A stretch of DNA of 64,000 nt from Haloarcula hispanica ATCC 33960 (GTDB lineage Archaea > Halobacteriota > Halobacteria > Halobacteriales > Haloarculaceae). The notes under the pieces are model-generated. The model did no database searches. It was not told where the DNA came from and worked only from the letters and a program-made list of their open reading frames with translations. Below, in pieces: positions 17,383 to 25,253 of this stretch. Position 1 is the stretch's first letter; each line of letters starts with the position of its first letter. The translations under genes were made by a program, and so were the position numbers. The stretch lies in NCBI RefSeq assembly GCF_000223905.1, contig NC_015948.1, positions 1 to 64,000 on the forward strand. Reading direction: 5' to 3'.

Positions 17383-18411
17383 TCAGTCGTCAGCCGTTGC
17401 CCGTCCAGCGTCAGCACCGTTGGACAGCGGCGTCCGCTCGACGACCGTCCCGTCGTAGGTCGGGTACTGCTCGACGATTTCGCCCTTCTCGACGTCACCT
17501 TCCTCGACCATCTCCTCCAGCAGCCACCAGGCGAGTTCGACGTGCTCGGATTTGACGGTGTAGTACTCTTCGGGGACGCCGAGGGTTTCAAGCCGAGCCT
17601 CGGAGGTCCAGGCCTTCCCGTAGACGAGCGTCCCGTCGTCGGTCACGTCGTCGAACGGGCGGCGGATGTTGCGCGCCATCCGCTTGAGCCGCGAGCGGTG
17701 CTGGGCGGCGTCTTTGAACACGCTCGTACAGAAGTACACCTTCTCGTGGTCGCCCATCTTCTCCAGGATGTCGTGGGACCCCTCGACGGCGCTCATGTGG
17801 TCCTCCTTCAGTTCGAAGCCCTCCTCCTGCATCCGTCGGTAGTTCCCGTCGGACATCTCGAACTCGTTGATGTTACAGAAGTCGGCCGCGCCCTCGTCGA
17901 GGAATTCGAGGAACTCCTCTTCTGCGCGGATGCCGGGAATCTCGAAGGCGGGGGTCAGCCCTTCTTCGCGGGCGATGTAGAGGATGTCTTCCCACTCGGT
18001 CCCGTGGAGGTCGCCCCACTGCTCTAGAGGCGGGTGGAAGCGGATCTCGTCGAGGCCGGCTTCCGAGAGGCGGCGCATGTTCTCGCGGCCGCCGGGGATA
18101 CCGGTGTAGAGGTGCGTGTGGTGGTCCTCGCCGAACTCTTCTTTCAGCAGTTCCAGGTAGTGACAGGTCCGGTCGAGCACTTCCTGGGGTTCGCCGCCGG
18201 TGATCGATGTGCCGAGCGCGCTCATGCGCTTGGCCTCCTCGATGACGTCCGAGTCGTCCTCGACGGGACGCTCGTTGGCGTACATCTGGGTGACGTTCTT
18301 GCGGTTTTCCCCGAGGGGACAGTAGAAGCAGTCTCGCTGGTCGCAGTAGCCGTAGACGAACAGCACCATCTTGCCGCCTTTGGCACACTGTTCGCAGCCC
18401 TCGGAAATCAT
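17383..18411 (-). CDS. Radical SAM protein (COG2108-like)
   Basis: 342-aa radical SAM enzyme related to the pyruvate-formate-lyase activating-enzyme branch. The Fe-S ligand motif near residue 23 is CDQRDCFYC, a CX4CX2C spacing instead of the usual CX3CX2C. It is followed by the family marks PLGENRKN, TQMYANERPV and ALGTSITGGEPQ (the GGEP SAM-binding motif). A further pair of cysteines, CEQCAKGGK, lies at the extreme N-terminus. Downstream blocks HTHLYTGIPGGRENMRRL and DEIRFHPPLEQWG fit the TIM-barrel. Substrate unknown. Divergent from the MFS carrier. Confidence 0.82.
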   Translation of the reverse strand: MISEGCEQCAKGGKMVLFVYGYCDQRDCFYCPLGENRKNVTQMYANERPVEDDSDVIEEAKRMSALGTSITGGEPQEVLDRTCHYLELLKEEFGEDHHTHLYTGIPGGRENMRRLSEAGLDEIRFHPPLEQWGDLHGTEWEDILYIAREEGLTPAFEIPGIRAEEEFLEFLDEGAADFCNINEFEMSDGNYRRMQEEGFELKEDHMSAVEGSHDILEKMGDHEKVYFCTSVFKDAAQHRSRLKRMARNIRRPFDDVTDDGTLVYGKAWTSEARLETLGVPEEYYTVKSEHVELAWWLLEEMVEEGDVEKGEIVEQYPTYDGTVVERTPLSNGADAGRATADD

Positions 18412-18546
18412 TGTCTCTAGCCACCGCTCCCAGCGGGAAAAAGCGTGCGCATCGGTTCTGGCGTGGGACGGGACGGCATGGACGTGGTCCGAACGGTGCG
18501 CACGTTCCCCAGCGCCCTTATCCGGCTTCCCGACGCAGAGGCTGGT

Positions 18547-19887
18547 ATGACAGACACCGGGACCGGAATCACCGGGTCCCGCCGCCGTCGCGGCCTCGCG
18601 GTCGTCTTCTTCGTCGTCTTTCTGGACCTGCTGGGCTTCGGCATCATCATCCCCATCCTCCCGTACTACACGCGCACGTTCCCGGGCGGGACGGAGTTCG
18701 TCATCGGACTGCTTGCGGCTTCGTACTCCGCGATGCAGTTCGTCTTCGCGCCGCTGCTTGGCTCGCTGTCGGACCGCGTCGGCCGCCGCCCGGTGCTGGT
18801 GGTATCGCTGTGTGGGTCCGTCGTCGCTTGGACTGTGTTCGGGCTGGCCGACGCGCTGTGGCTCCTGTTTCTGTCCCGGATGCTGGCCGGTGCGATGGGC
18901 GGCAACCTCTCGACGGCGCAGGCCTACGTCGCCGACGTGACGCCGCCGGAGCGCCGGGCCGCCGCCTTGGGTTTCATCGGGGCCGCGTTCGGCCTCGGGT
19001 TCATCTTCGGCCCCGGCATCGGCGCGGTGTTGAGCTTCGACGCCACGGTCGCCGCCGTCGCCGGTCTCTTGCCGGCGGCTGTGCCCATCTCTCGGTTCTC
19101 GATCCCGAGCTTCGCCGCCGCGGCCGCTAGTCTTGCCGGTGTGTTCGTCGCACTGTTCTTTCTCCCTGAGTCCAGAACCGCGTCCACCTCGACCACGATA
19201 GAGCGCACGTCGGGAATCACCCAGCTCCGGACGGCAGTCGCGACCCCAGGCCTCCGGCCGCTGCTCGCGGCCTTCTTCCTCGTCTCGTTTGCCTTCTCCG
19301 GGGTTCAGGTGATGTTCGTCCCCTACGTCGCCGACATCTACGGCTACACGGCCGCCCAGAGCGCGCTCCTGTTGACATATATCGGCGTCGTCGCGGTCAT
19401 CACGCAGGGTGTCCTCGTCGGCCGCCTCTCGGCCCGCTACAGCCCGGTCCGGCTCTCGCTGTTCGGGACCGGGCTGCTTGTCGTCGGCGTCGGCGCGATC
19501 CCGGCTTCGCGGGCCATCGGCTCGGTTCTTCCCGACCTGACCGCGCTTGTCCCGTTCCTCACTGCCGACCTGCTCGGCCTCTTGCTCGTGTTGACGCTGT
19601 TACCGCTTGGCAACGGCATCCTCTCGGTGACGCTGACGGCGCTCGTGTCCCAGCGGGCCAGCGCCGCGGTTCAGGGGAGCGCCTTCGGCATCACGCAGGG
19701 CGCCGGCAGTCTCGCCCGGACCGTCGGCCCGCCGGTCATGGGTGGGCTGTACTTCGCCGTCGGCTACTGGTCGCCGTTTGTCGCCGGGAGCGTGCTGTTG
19801 CTCCCGGTCCTGTGGCTCGTCTCCCGACTGGGCGTGACACAGGAAGCTTACGAGCCCCGGCCGGCGGACCCGGGCCACGCCAGATAG
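18547..19887 (+). CDS. MFS transporter, TetA/drug-efflux-like
   Basis: 446-aa major facilitator protein with twelve predicted helices. TM1 (VVFFVVFLDLLGFGIIIPILP) and the loop 2-3 signature GSLSDRVGRRPVL are those of the tetracycline/multidrug efflux branch. A central cytoplasmic loop near residues 195-225 (ESRTASTSTTIERTSG) separates the two six-helix halves, and GSAFGITQGAGSLARTVGPPVMGGLYF is the motif C-like stretch in the second half. The ATG at 18547 gives a short basic N-terminus before TM1. Likely a proton-driven exporter; substrate not predictable. Confidence 0.8.
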   Translation: MTDTGTGITGSRRRRGLAVVFFVVFLDLLGFGIIIPILPYYTRTFPGGTEFVIGLLAASYSAMQFVFAPLLGSLSDRVGRRPVLVVSLCGSVVAWTVFGLADALWLLFLSRMLAGAMGGNLSTAQAYVADVTPPERRAAALGFIGAAFGLGFIFGPGIGAVLSFDATVAAVAGLLPAAVPISRFSIPSFAAAAASLAGVFVALFFLPESRTASTSTTIERTSGITQLRTAVATPGLRPLLAAFFLVSFAFSGVQVMFVPYVADIYGYTAAQSALLLTYIGVVAVITQGVLVGRLSARYSPVRLSLFGTGLLVVGVGAIPASRAIGSVLPDLTALVPFLTADLLGLLLVLTLLPLGNGILSVTLTALVSQRASAAVQGSAFGITQGAGSLARTVGPPVMGGLYFAVGYWSPFVAGSVLLLPVLWLVSRLGVTQEAYEPRPADPGHAR

Positions 19888-19937
19888 GGACCGCTGTCAA
19901 CGACTCTACCCTACTTCGCTCACCTTGACGGGTTCGC

Positions 19938-20339
19938 TCATTGAGGGTGGGGTTTGTCCGTGGACTCTGCCTCGAACCCGTCAGGGTACGGGGTGTATCC
20001 CCGACTTGGCGTCACTGTCCCGGACTTCAGGGCGTATTGACTGACGCCCCTCCCACGCGAGGACTGTTGCTCGCGTCGGAGATACACATCTGCCACGTTC
20101 TTGGCAGCGTTGTAGTCAGCGTGATTCTGATTCCCACACTTCTGGCACTCGAACGTATCGCGTGACGGGCGATTCTCGTCGTGGATGAACCCACACTCGG
20201 CGCACCGCTTGCTCGTGTTCTTTGGATTCGTCGTATCCACGAACAACCTTTCGGCTTCGGCCTTGTACTCGACGTACTCGCACAGTCGGTCGAACGCCCA
20301 CTCCGAGTGCCACGCTGCTTCGGACAACCTCTGAACATG
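19938..20339 (-). pseudogene. 5'-truncated IS605-family TnpB remnant
   Basis: About 130 codons of the TnpB C-terminus survive: EWAFDRLCEYVEYKAE, then the zinc ribbon CAECGF...CQKCG and the last RuvC block HADYNAAKNVA, ending at a TGA. Everything upstream of about 20339 (the bulk of TnpB with the first two RuvC acidic residues) is missing, so it cannot be an active nuclease. The residue run after the RuvC block, rich in Ser/Gly and ending KPHPQ, is the usual poorly conserved TnpB tail. No TnpA transposase is present. Confidence 0.82.
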
Positions 20340-20352
20340 ATGATCGTTTCCT

Positions 20353-20411
20353 CCCCATCCTACTGCGCTACTCACTCGCTCCGCTCGTTGCGTTGCTCCT
20401 TGAGGACGGGG
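20353..20411 (-). repeat. Inverted-repeat element, possible IS605 end
   Basis: CCCCATCCT at 20353-20361 pairs with AGGACGGGG at 20403-20411 (one G-T wobble). The loop holds the 22-base motif at 20371-20392 that recurs exactly at 8255-8276. Such hairpins mark the right end, and the guide-RNA scaffold, of TnpB elements. Here the hairpin sits on the 5' side of the tnpB fragment, so the element is rearranged. Confidence 0.5.
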
Positions 20412-20456
20412 ACTCCACTGGATAAAGTTGAATCGGCTGGGGCCCCTCTCGTCCGT

Positions 20457-20957
20457 ATGGATGACGAGGAGTCCGACCCCGTGGGCGGGCCACTGCCGGC
20501 AGCGGAGTCGTTCGACGACAGGGTGCTTGGGGTCAGCGAGTCGCTCATCCGATACGTCGAGGTCGTCGCAGCGCTGGTGCTGGTCCTGCTCTTTGCCATC
20601 GGCGTCTTCGACCTGACCCTCCAGATATTCCAAAGCGCGCTCCGCGGCGACATCACCGATCCGCTGGTCGTCGTCGGCTTCATCGACACGGCCCTGCTCC
20701 TCTTTATTATCGTCGAGGTGTACCAGACCGTCGTTGCGTACACGCAGGAAAGCGAGACGCGCCGCATCGTCCGTCTGGTGATCTACACGGGTGTCATCGC
20801 GATGGTCCGGAAGGCTATCATCTTCCGCACCGGTGAGTACAGCTCCGAACAGGCCGCGCTCACCGCCGCAGCGGCGTACACGCTCATCATTCTGGGGCTC
20901 GCCGCGCTGTTGCTCGTCGAGCGGCGGACCCGGGGGACGCTGCCTGAATCAGGGTGA
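20457..20957 (+). CDS. PsiE-like phosphate-starvation-inducible membrane protein
   Basis: 166-aa integral membrane protein with four hydrophobic helices at about residues 33-55, 72-92, 107-125 and 138-155. The pattern matches the PsiE family: VEVVAALVLVLLFAIGVFDL, then LLLFIIVEVYQTVVAY and RRIVRLVIYTGVIAMVRKAII. PsiE is induced by phosphate limitation in bacteria; its function is unknown. The ATG at 20457 starts just after the IS-like hairpin, so the debris inserted immediately upstream of the gene. Confidence 0.75.
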   Translation: MDDEESDPVGGPLPAAESFDDRVLGVSESLIRYVEVVAALVLVLLFAIGVFDLTLQIFQSALRGDITDPLVVVGFIDTALLLFIIVEVYQTVVAYTQESETRRIVRLVIYTGVIAMVRKAIIFRTGEYSSEQAALTAAAAYTLIILGLAALLLVERRTRGTLPESG

Positions 20958-20971
20958 GGCGGTCCCGAAAG

Positions 20972-20979
20972 AAGTTAAA
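20972..20979 (+). promoter_or_regulatory. TATA-like box for the DUF373 operon
   Basis: AAGTTAAA centred 27 bases upstream of the ATG at 21003 predicts a leaderless transcript for the two-gene DUF373 operon. Confidence 0.5.
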
Positions 20980-21002
20980 CACAGACGGCGTAGCGCCGGT
21001 AG

Positions 21003-22100
21003 ATGCTGCTGGTGCTGTGTATCGACCTCGACGACGACCTCGGCCGTAAGACCGGCATCGAGACGCCAGTCATCGGGCGCGATGCCGTCGTAGATGCAGC
21101 GGTGGCGCTGGCCTCGAACGACCCGGAGGACTCCGACGTGAACGTCCTCTTCGAGGGCGTCCACATCTACGACGACATCACCGACGAACCGGTCGAAGTC
21201 GCGGCCGTCACCGGTGTCGACGGGAGCGACGTGGCCGCCAACCGGGCGGTCGGCGAGGAGGTCGATACCGTTCTCGCGTCGCTGGCGGCCAGCGAGGACG
21301 TGCGGGCGCTCATCGTCACCGACGGCGCACAGGACGAATCGGTGGTCCCTGTCATCCGCTCGCGGGTCCGTATCGACGGCGTCCGCCGCGTCGTCGTCCG
21401 CCAGGCCCAGAACCTCGAATCGATGTACTACACCATCAAGCAGGTGCTCGACGACCCGGAGACCCGCGGCACAATTTTGGTTCCGCTCGGTATCCTCCTG
21501 CTCATCTACCCGCTGACAATCGCCATCGAGGCGCTGGGCTACCCCGGCTCCGCGCTGGGTGTCATCTCTGGCCTGCTTGGACTCTACATCCTCGCCCGGG
21601 GCCTCGGCGCTGAGAAGATACTGGACGAAGCGGTCGAGCGGACGACGTCCGGACTGTACGCCGGGCGCGTGACGATCATCACCTACGTCGTCGCGGCCGC
21701 GCTGCTCGCTATCGGCGGCGTCAGCGGCGTTCAGGAACTCGAACGCCAGACCGACCCCGACGCTCTGGAAGTCATCGCGTCGCTGGTTTCGGGAGCGATC
21801 CAGTGGTTCGCCGCCGCCGGCATCACCTCCAGCCTCGGCCGCGTGACCGACGAGTACCTCGACGGGAGCTTCCGCTGGCGGTATCTCAACGCCCCCTTCT
21901 ACGTCCTGTCGATTGCCGCCGTGTTGCACGCCGTCAGCGCCTTCTTCCTCGGGATTCGGGATCTGGAGTACCTTGCGGTGATGCTCACCGGCGGGACCCT
22001 GCTTGGTCTGGTCAGCACGCTGGCCTTCGCCGTCGCGGAGGCCCGCTTCGACCACCCCGAACAGCACAATCAAGGCCCCGGCGGTCCCTCGTCCGAGTGA
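21003..22100 (+). CDS. DUF373 family membrane protein
   Basis: 365-aa archaeal protein of the DUF373 family. The N-terminal soluble third begins MLLVLCIDLDDDLGRKTG, continues with NDPEDSDVNVLFEG and has VRALIVTDGAQDESVVPVI, a Rossmann-like acidic domain found at the N-terminus of all members. The rest is about six membrane helices (residues ~155-350). Function is unknown. Its TGA overlaps the ATG of the next gene by one base, so the two are translationally coupled. Confidence 0.8.
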   Translation: MLLVLCIDLDDDLGRKTGIETPVIGRDAVVDAAVALASNDPEDSDVNVLFEGVHIYDDITDEPVEVAAVTGVDGSDVAANRAVGEEVDTVLASLAASEDVRALIVTDGAQDESVVPVIRSRVRIDGVRRVVVRQAQNLESMYYTIKQVLDDPETRGTILVPLGILLLIYPLTIAIEALGYPGSALGVISGLLGLYILARGLGAEKILDEAVERTTSGLYAGRVTIITYVVAAALLAIGGVSGVQELERQTDPDALEVIASLVSGAIQWFAAAGITSSLGRVTDEYLDGSFRWRYLNAPFYVLSIAAVLHAVSAFFLGIRDLEYLAVMLTGGTLLGLVSTLAFAVAEARFDHPEQHNQGPGGPSSE

Positions 22101-22396
22101 TGTACGTCTCCCGTGCCGTCGAGAGCCTGCGTGCGGACCCAATCGAAGGCGAGCCTGTCGAGTTGCTTCTCGAAACGGCTGAGGATGCTGACCCCGACCG
22201 TGTCGCCGCGGCCGTGGCGGCCGCCGGCGCGACCGTCGAGCGCCACCTCCAGTTCGACGACCTGCTGGTCTCGACCACGCAGGACGAAATCGACGCCCTC
22301 TGTGAGCTGGACGGGCTGACCGCGATTCAGACCGGGAACGTCAACGCCATTACGACGGCTGATGACGTCGAAGAAGACCTCGACCACGGTGACTGA
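22100..22396 (+). CDS. Small acidic protein coupled to DUF373
   Basis: 98-aa soluble protein starting inside the stop codon of the DUF373 gene. The sequence predicts a beta-alpha-beta fold: PVELLLETAEDADPDRVAAAVAAAG, ATVERHLQFDDLLVSTTQDEIDALCELDGLTAIQ. This resembles the propeptide-inhibitor/ferredoxin-like fold, in which a small domain packs against a protease, but no protease is present. The link to DUF373 by overlap suggests a common function. Not recognised. Confidence 0.65.
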   Translation: MYVSRAVESLRADPIEGEPVELLLETAEDADPDRVAAAVAAAGATVERHLQFDDLLVSTTQDEIDALCELDGLTAIQTGNVNAITTADDVEEDLDHGD

Positions 22397-22450
22397 CCGG
22401 CGATCGCGTTCCGCATTTCTTTTGTCACTACCGGAAGTACACGACAGCGA

Positions 22451-22555
22451 GGGCACGTAGCTCAGTCCGGATAGAGCGTCGGACTTCTATCTCCGCTGGC
22501 GCTGCCATCGGGGGAAGATATCCGACGGTCGTGGGTTCGAATCCCACCGTGCCCG
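22451..22555 (+). tRNA. tRNA-Arg (UCU) with 30-nt archaeal intron
   Basis: The acceptor stem GGGCACG pairs with CGTGCCC, followed by a G discriminator. The D-arm GCTC...GAGC, anticodon stem TCGGA/TCCGA and T-arm GTGGGTTCGAATCCCAC are all intact. The spliced loop reads CTTCTAA, anticodon TCT. The intron is at 22490-22519, the canonical position after base 37. The splice sites form a bulge-helix-bulge: central helix CTTC/GAAG (4 bp), bulges TAT and ATA of three bases each cut between bases 2 and 3, and an outer helix CTCC/GGGG. This is the strict archaeal endonuclease signal. Confidence 0.93.
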
Positions 22556-23148
22556 TGAAGCCGCTGAACGATAGTGAAGCGTGCTGAACCGCAGCACGCA
22601 GGGGGATTCGAATCACGCCAGACCGAACGAAGTGAGGCCTGGCCTCGGGTGAGAATCCCACCATCCCGCCATCTCCGAATAAAAGCAACGTAGACAGCCA
22701 CGCTACACGCCGAGGAGTCACATTCTCAAAACAACCAAGCGCGCCATCGGTCGCATTCCAGCGTCCCCCACAGTTCGCTGCCGGCTGACCGCTCTGAAAA
22801 TGCCTGTCACCGCCCGTATGTCTCACCAGAACCAGTCTTTAGAATGTCGCAGTGAAGGGTGCACTACTGCCAATACCTAGTCGGCTCGCATGACCTGTCA
22901 GAGGCACGGAACCCGACTTGGGGGGATGGTATCAGTTTCGCACCCTCCACAACCATGGTTTTCCCGGCGAGACGTATGAAACAGCGACATTTTCACACCC
23001 AGCTATTGTTTTGAAAACACGGGTGAACCATCGGTACTGCTACTACTGGGACTGTGCCTGCTCACAGGGCCAGCCCTACAGCGACACCGAGCTGTTCCGG
23101 TCTCCGAACGGCTCCGGCGCTGTGTCTGAATGCGTCCGAACCCCGGTG
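22556..23148. other. Gene-poor region after tRNA-Arg with decayed repeats
   Basis: 593 bases without a gene I can support. It opens with hairpins: GCGTGCTG-AACCG-CAGCACGC at 22579-22599, and a GCCAG...CTGGC stem at about 22618-22644. GGGTGAGAATCCCACC at about 22646-22661 resembles the tRNA-Arg T-arm and 3' end, and a TTCGAATC run near 22606 resembles it too. The pattern suggests a worn attachment site or partial tRNA duplications left by an integrated element. The remaining sequence (22680-23148) shows no coding pattern apart from antisense frames. Confidence 0.5.
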
Positions 23149-23511
23149 CTACGCTTCTACGATGTCGTCTTCCATGGCAGCGACCTCAGTGAGAATCGCT
23201 TCGACGTCGTCGTCGGAGACGCCGTTCTCCCGGAGCGCGGCTTCGAGGTGGGTCGCGACGTTGGCGAACGCTTCTTCGGTGATTCCCATGCCTTCGTGGG
23301 CGGTCTGCATGTCATCGCCGTCGTAGTCGACCGGTCCGCCGGCGACGGCACTGATGAACTGCGCCTGGTGGCTGCGGAGCTGGTCCATGTCGGTCGCTTC
23401 GAAGTACGGGTCGAGTACCGGGTCGTCGAGCACCCGGTCGTAGAAGTCCGAGACCACCGCGTCTACCGCGTCGCGACCGCCGATCCGCTCGAAAATGGAC
23501 TGTGATGCCAT
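23149..23511 (-). CDS. Truncated hemoglobin (2-on-2 globin)
   Basis: 120-aa group I-like truncated globin. It has the N-terminal block SIFERIGGRDAVDAVVSDFYDRVL, the B/CD region DPVLDPYF, the E-helix region MDQLRSHQAQFISAVAGGPVDYDG, and MQTAHEGMGITEEAFANVATHLEAAL, in which AH is the proximal histidine of the F helix. It would bind heme and O2 or NO in the cytoplasm, probably for NO detoxification or redox sensing. The start at 23511 gives the usual short pre-helix; the longer upstream frame has no globin similarity. Confidence 0.87.
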   Translation of the reverse strand: MASQSIFERIGGRDAVDAVVSDFYDRVLDDPVLDPYFEATDMDQLRSHQAQFISAVAGGPVDYDGDDMQTAHEGMGITEEAFANVATHLEAALRENGVSDDDVEAILTEVAAMEDDIVEA

Positions 23512-23644
23512 TGTCAGGTGACAGGTAAGCGGCCGGCATGACAGTTGTGGAAAAACATATTCGGCACAGAACGCCGCGTTAGCGCTCCGACGCGATGCGT
23601 GGCCTAGCGACGCTCTCAAAGTAGGCCAAGCGCTCATCGAAGCG

Positions 23645-25108
23645 CTACAGCCGTTTGCGCCGTCGCTGCCGACCGACCAGTACCACCGACAGTATGCCGA
23701 GCGTCCCGAGCATGGTCCACTCCCCGTGACGGTCGGTGACGGGCCGTGCGGTACCGACGCCGTGCTTGCCCTCGTCGTCGCCGCTGGTCGCTGTGGCCGG
23801 GCTGCTATCGACTGACGGCGCGAAATTCGCCTGCCGGTCGGTCGTATCCGCTACGCCGCTTCGCTGCAGGTCACGATCAGTGAGCGCGTCGGTCTGGACT
23901 GACGGCGCGGTGTCAGTGACAGCCTGTCGAACGAACGCGTCGAGGTCGTCCCCGGCGACAGCCGACACCGTCTCGGCGAACAGCCTGAGTGTAATTCGCT
24001 CGTCTCGCCGAGTCAGCCCGTCGAGGACCGCTTCGAACGTTCGGTTCCCGTCGGTCGCCTGCCGGAGGCGGGCGTCGATAGCCGCGACGACACGCGTTCC
24101 CTTGTGGTACTGCGCGCCCGGCCCGTCCCAGCTATCGGGCTGTGTCAGGTCAGCGGTTTCGTGGCGCTCGGTCGTAATCCTCTCATGAAACTGGTCTTTT
24201 TCGATACCGCTCGCGCTGTAGGTGAGCGCCGCGGTGTGATAGTCCGCGCTCCCCTCACTGAGCCAGTCCATCGCCGGTGTCGTCTCGAACGTCTCCCGGG
24301 TGTGGCGGTACTCGTGGACCCAGACGTTGACCGGGGAACGGACGGGTTCGCCGGCGTTGACGATGACATCCGACTCGCCGTTCGACGGGGAGTACCCGCC
24401 CGGTGCGAGTTCGTTCGGCGCGACGAACACGCGGATGTGGTCGTGATCCGTTCCGGCGGTCGAGGCACGCTTCGCGTGACTGATGGAGTCCAAGACGGCG
24501 GTTCGGTTGGGTCGCAGGTCCGCAGCCGCCGGGACAACGAGGGTGATTCGGTCCCCGTCGACTGTTCTGAGTTCTGTCTCGTGTGGGCCGATGTAGGCGG
24601 CCGTACGCCCGGCGACACCGTTCTGGCCAGGCGCGAGTACGAGCGACTCGTTCCATCTGGGCCGCGGCCCGGCGCGCCAGCGCCAGCGGGCACGCAGTGA
24701 CACTTCCTGTCTGGCCAGCAGCGTCCAGTTGTCGGTGCCGGCGGTCCGCTGGCCGAACGTCGTCGAGAGTCCGACCGGCACAGTGTAGGTCAACTGTGCT
24801 GTCCTCGTATCGCCGCTGAGACGCCAGCGGTCGCCATCTGACCGGAGGCCGTCGGCTCGGAGGACTGTCGTCTCCGCCGGCGTCCGCACCGACAGTCCAG
24901 TGACGTGCCGTGGTCGCTCAATCGTCGCGGTCACCCGTACCCGACCGGTCTGGGTCGGCTCTCTGTCGATTGCGTACCGGACATCAATCGAACTATCGCT
25001 GTCGCTGGTGCCGATTTGTGCCGGTGGACTCGACTCGACACCGAGGGCGACTGGAGACGTGCAAACCAGAAGCAGGCAAACCAGCCCTGCCGACATCTGC
25101 GTTCTCAT
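23645..25108 (-). CDS. Secreted gluzincin-type metalloprotease with C-terminal anchor
   Basis: 487-aa exported protein. The N-terminus MRTQMSAGLVCLLLVCTSPVALG is a Sec signal peptide. The first half is beta-rich (about residues 40-150). The zinc site is VWVHEYRHTRETF (HEXXH at about 269-273), followed 15 residues later by WLSEGSADYH, whose Glu would be the third ligand. This is the arrangement of M1/M61-type gluzincins. A Thr/Ser/Asp-rich stretch (about 400-455) leads to a single C-terminal membrane helix (TMLGTLGILSVVLVG) and basic RQRRRKRL, anchoring it outside the cell. It is probably a surface protease; the family assignment is at clan level only. Confidence 0.75.
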   Translation of the reverse strand: MRTQMSAGLVCLLLVCTSPVALGVESSPPAQIGTSDSDSSIDVRYAIDREPTQTGRVRVTATIERPRHVTGLSVRTPAETTVLRADGLRSDGDRWRLSGDTRTAQLTYTVPVGLSTTFGQRTAGTDNWTLLARQEVSLRARWRWRAGPRPRWNESLVLAPGQNGVAGRTAAYIGPHETELRTVDGDRITLVVPAAADLRPNRTAVLDSISHAKRASTAGTDHDHIRVFVAPNELAPGGYSPSNGESDVIVNAGEPVRSPVNVWVHEYRHTRETFETTPAMDWLSEGSADYHTAALTYSASGIEKDQFHERITTERHETADLTQPDSWDGPGAQYHKGTRVVAAIDARLRQATDGNRTFEAVLDGLTRRDERITLRLFAETVSAVAGDDLDAFVRQAVTDTAPSVQTDALTDRDLQRSGVADTTDRQANFAPSVDSSPATATSGDDEGKHGVGTARPVTDRHGEWTMLGTLGILSVVLVGRQRRRKRL

Positions 25109-25253
25109 AGCTCTGGGCGCTGCCGAATGCTACGCGACAACCAGCGAGTGGCAGTAAAGTGTGTGCCGGTGAAAATCTCAAACGTAATAACAGGCTGTGC
25201 GGCGCGGAGATGGGGTCGCAAGCGTTTTGCCAGCGGCCACGTTATCCCCTGAT

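Noticed and set aside
22428..22826. A minus-strand open frame of about 130 codons over tRNA-Arg
   Set aside because: It runs antisense across the tRNA and its hairpins; the translated segment is the usual spurious frame of a T-loop region.
22918..23505. Open frame overlapping the globin on the opposite strand
   Set aside because: It is antisense to the globin over its second half; the first half has no similarity to anything recognisable.
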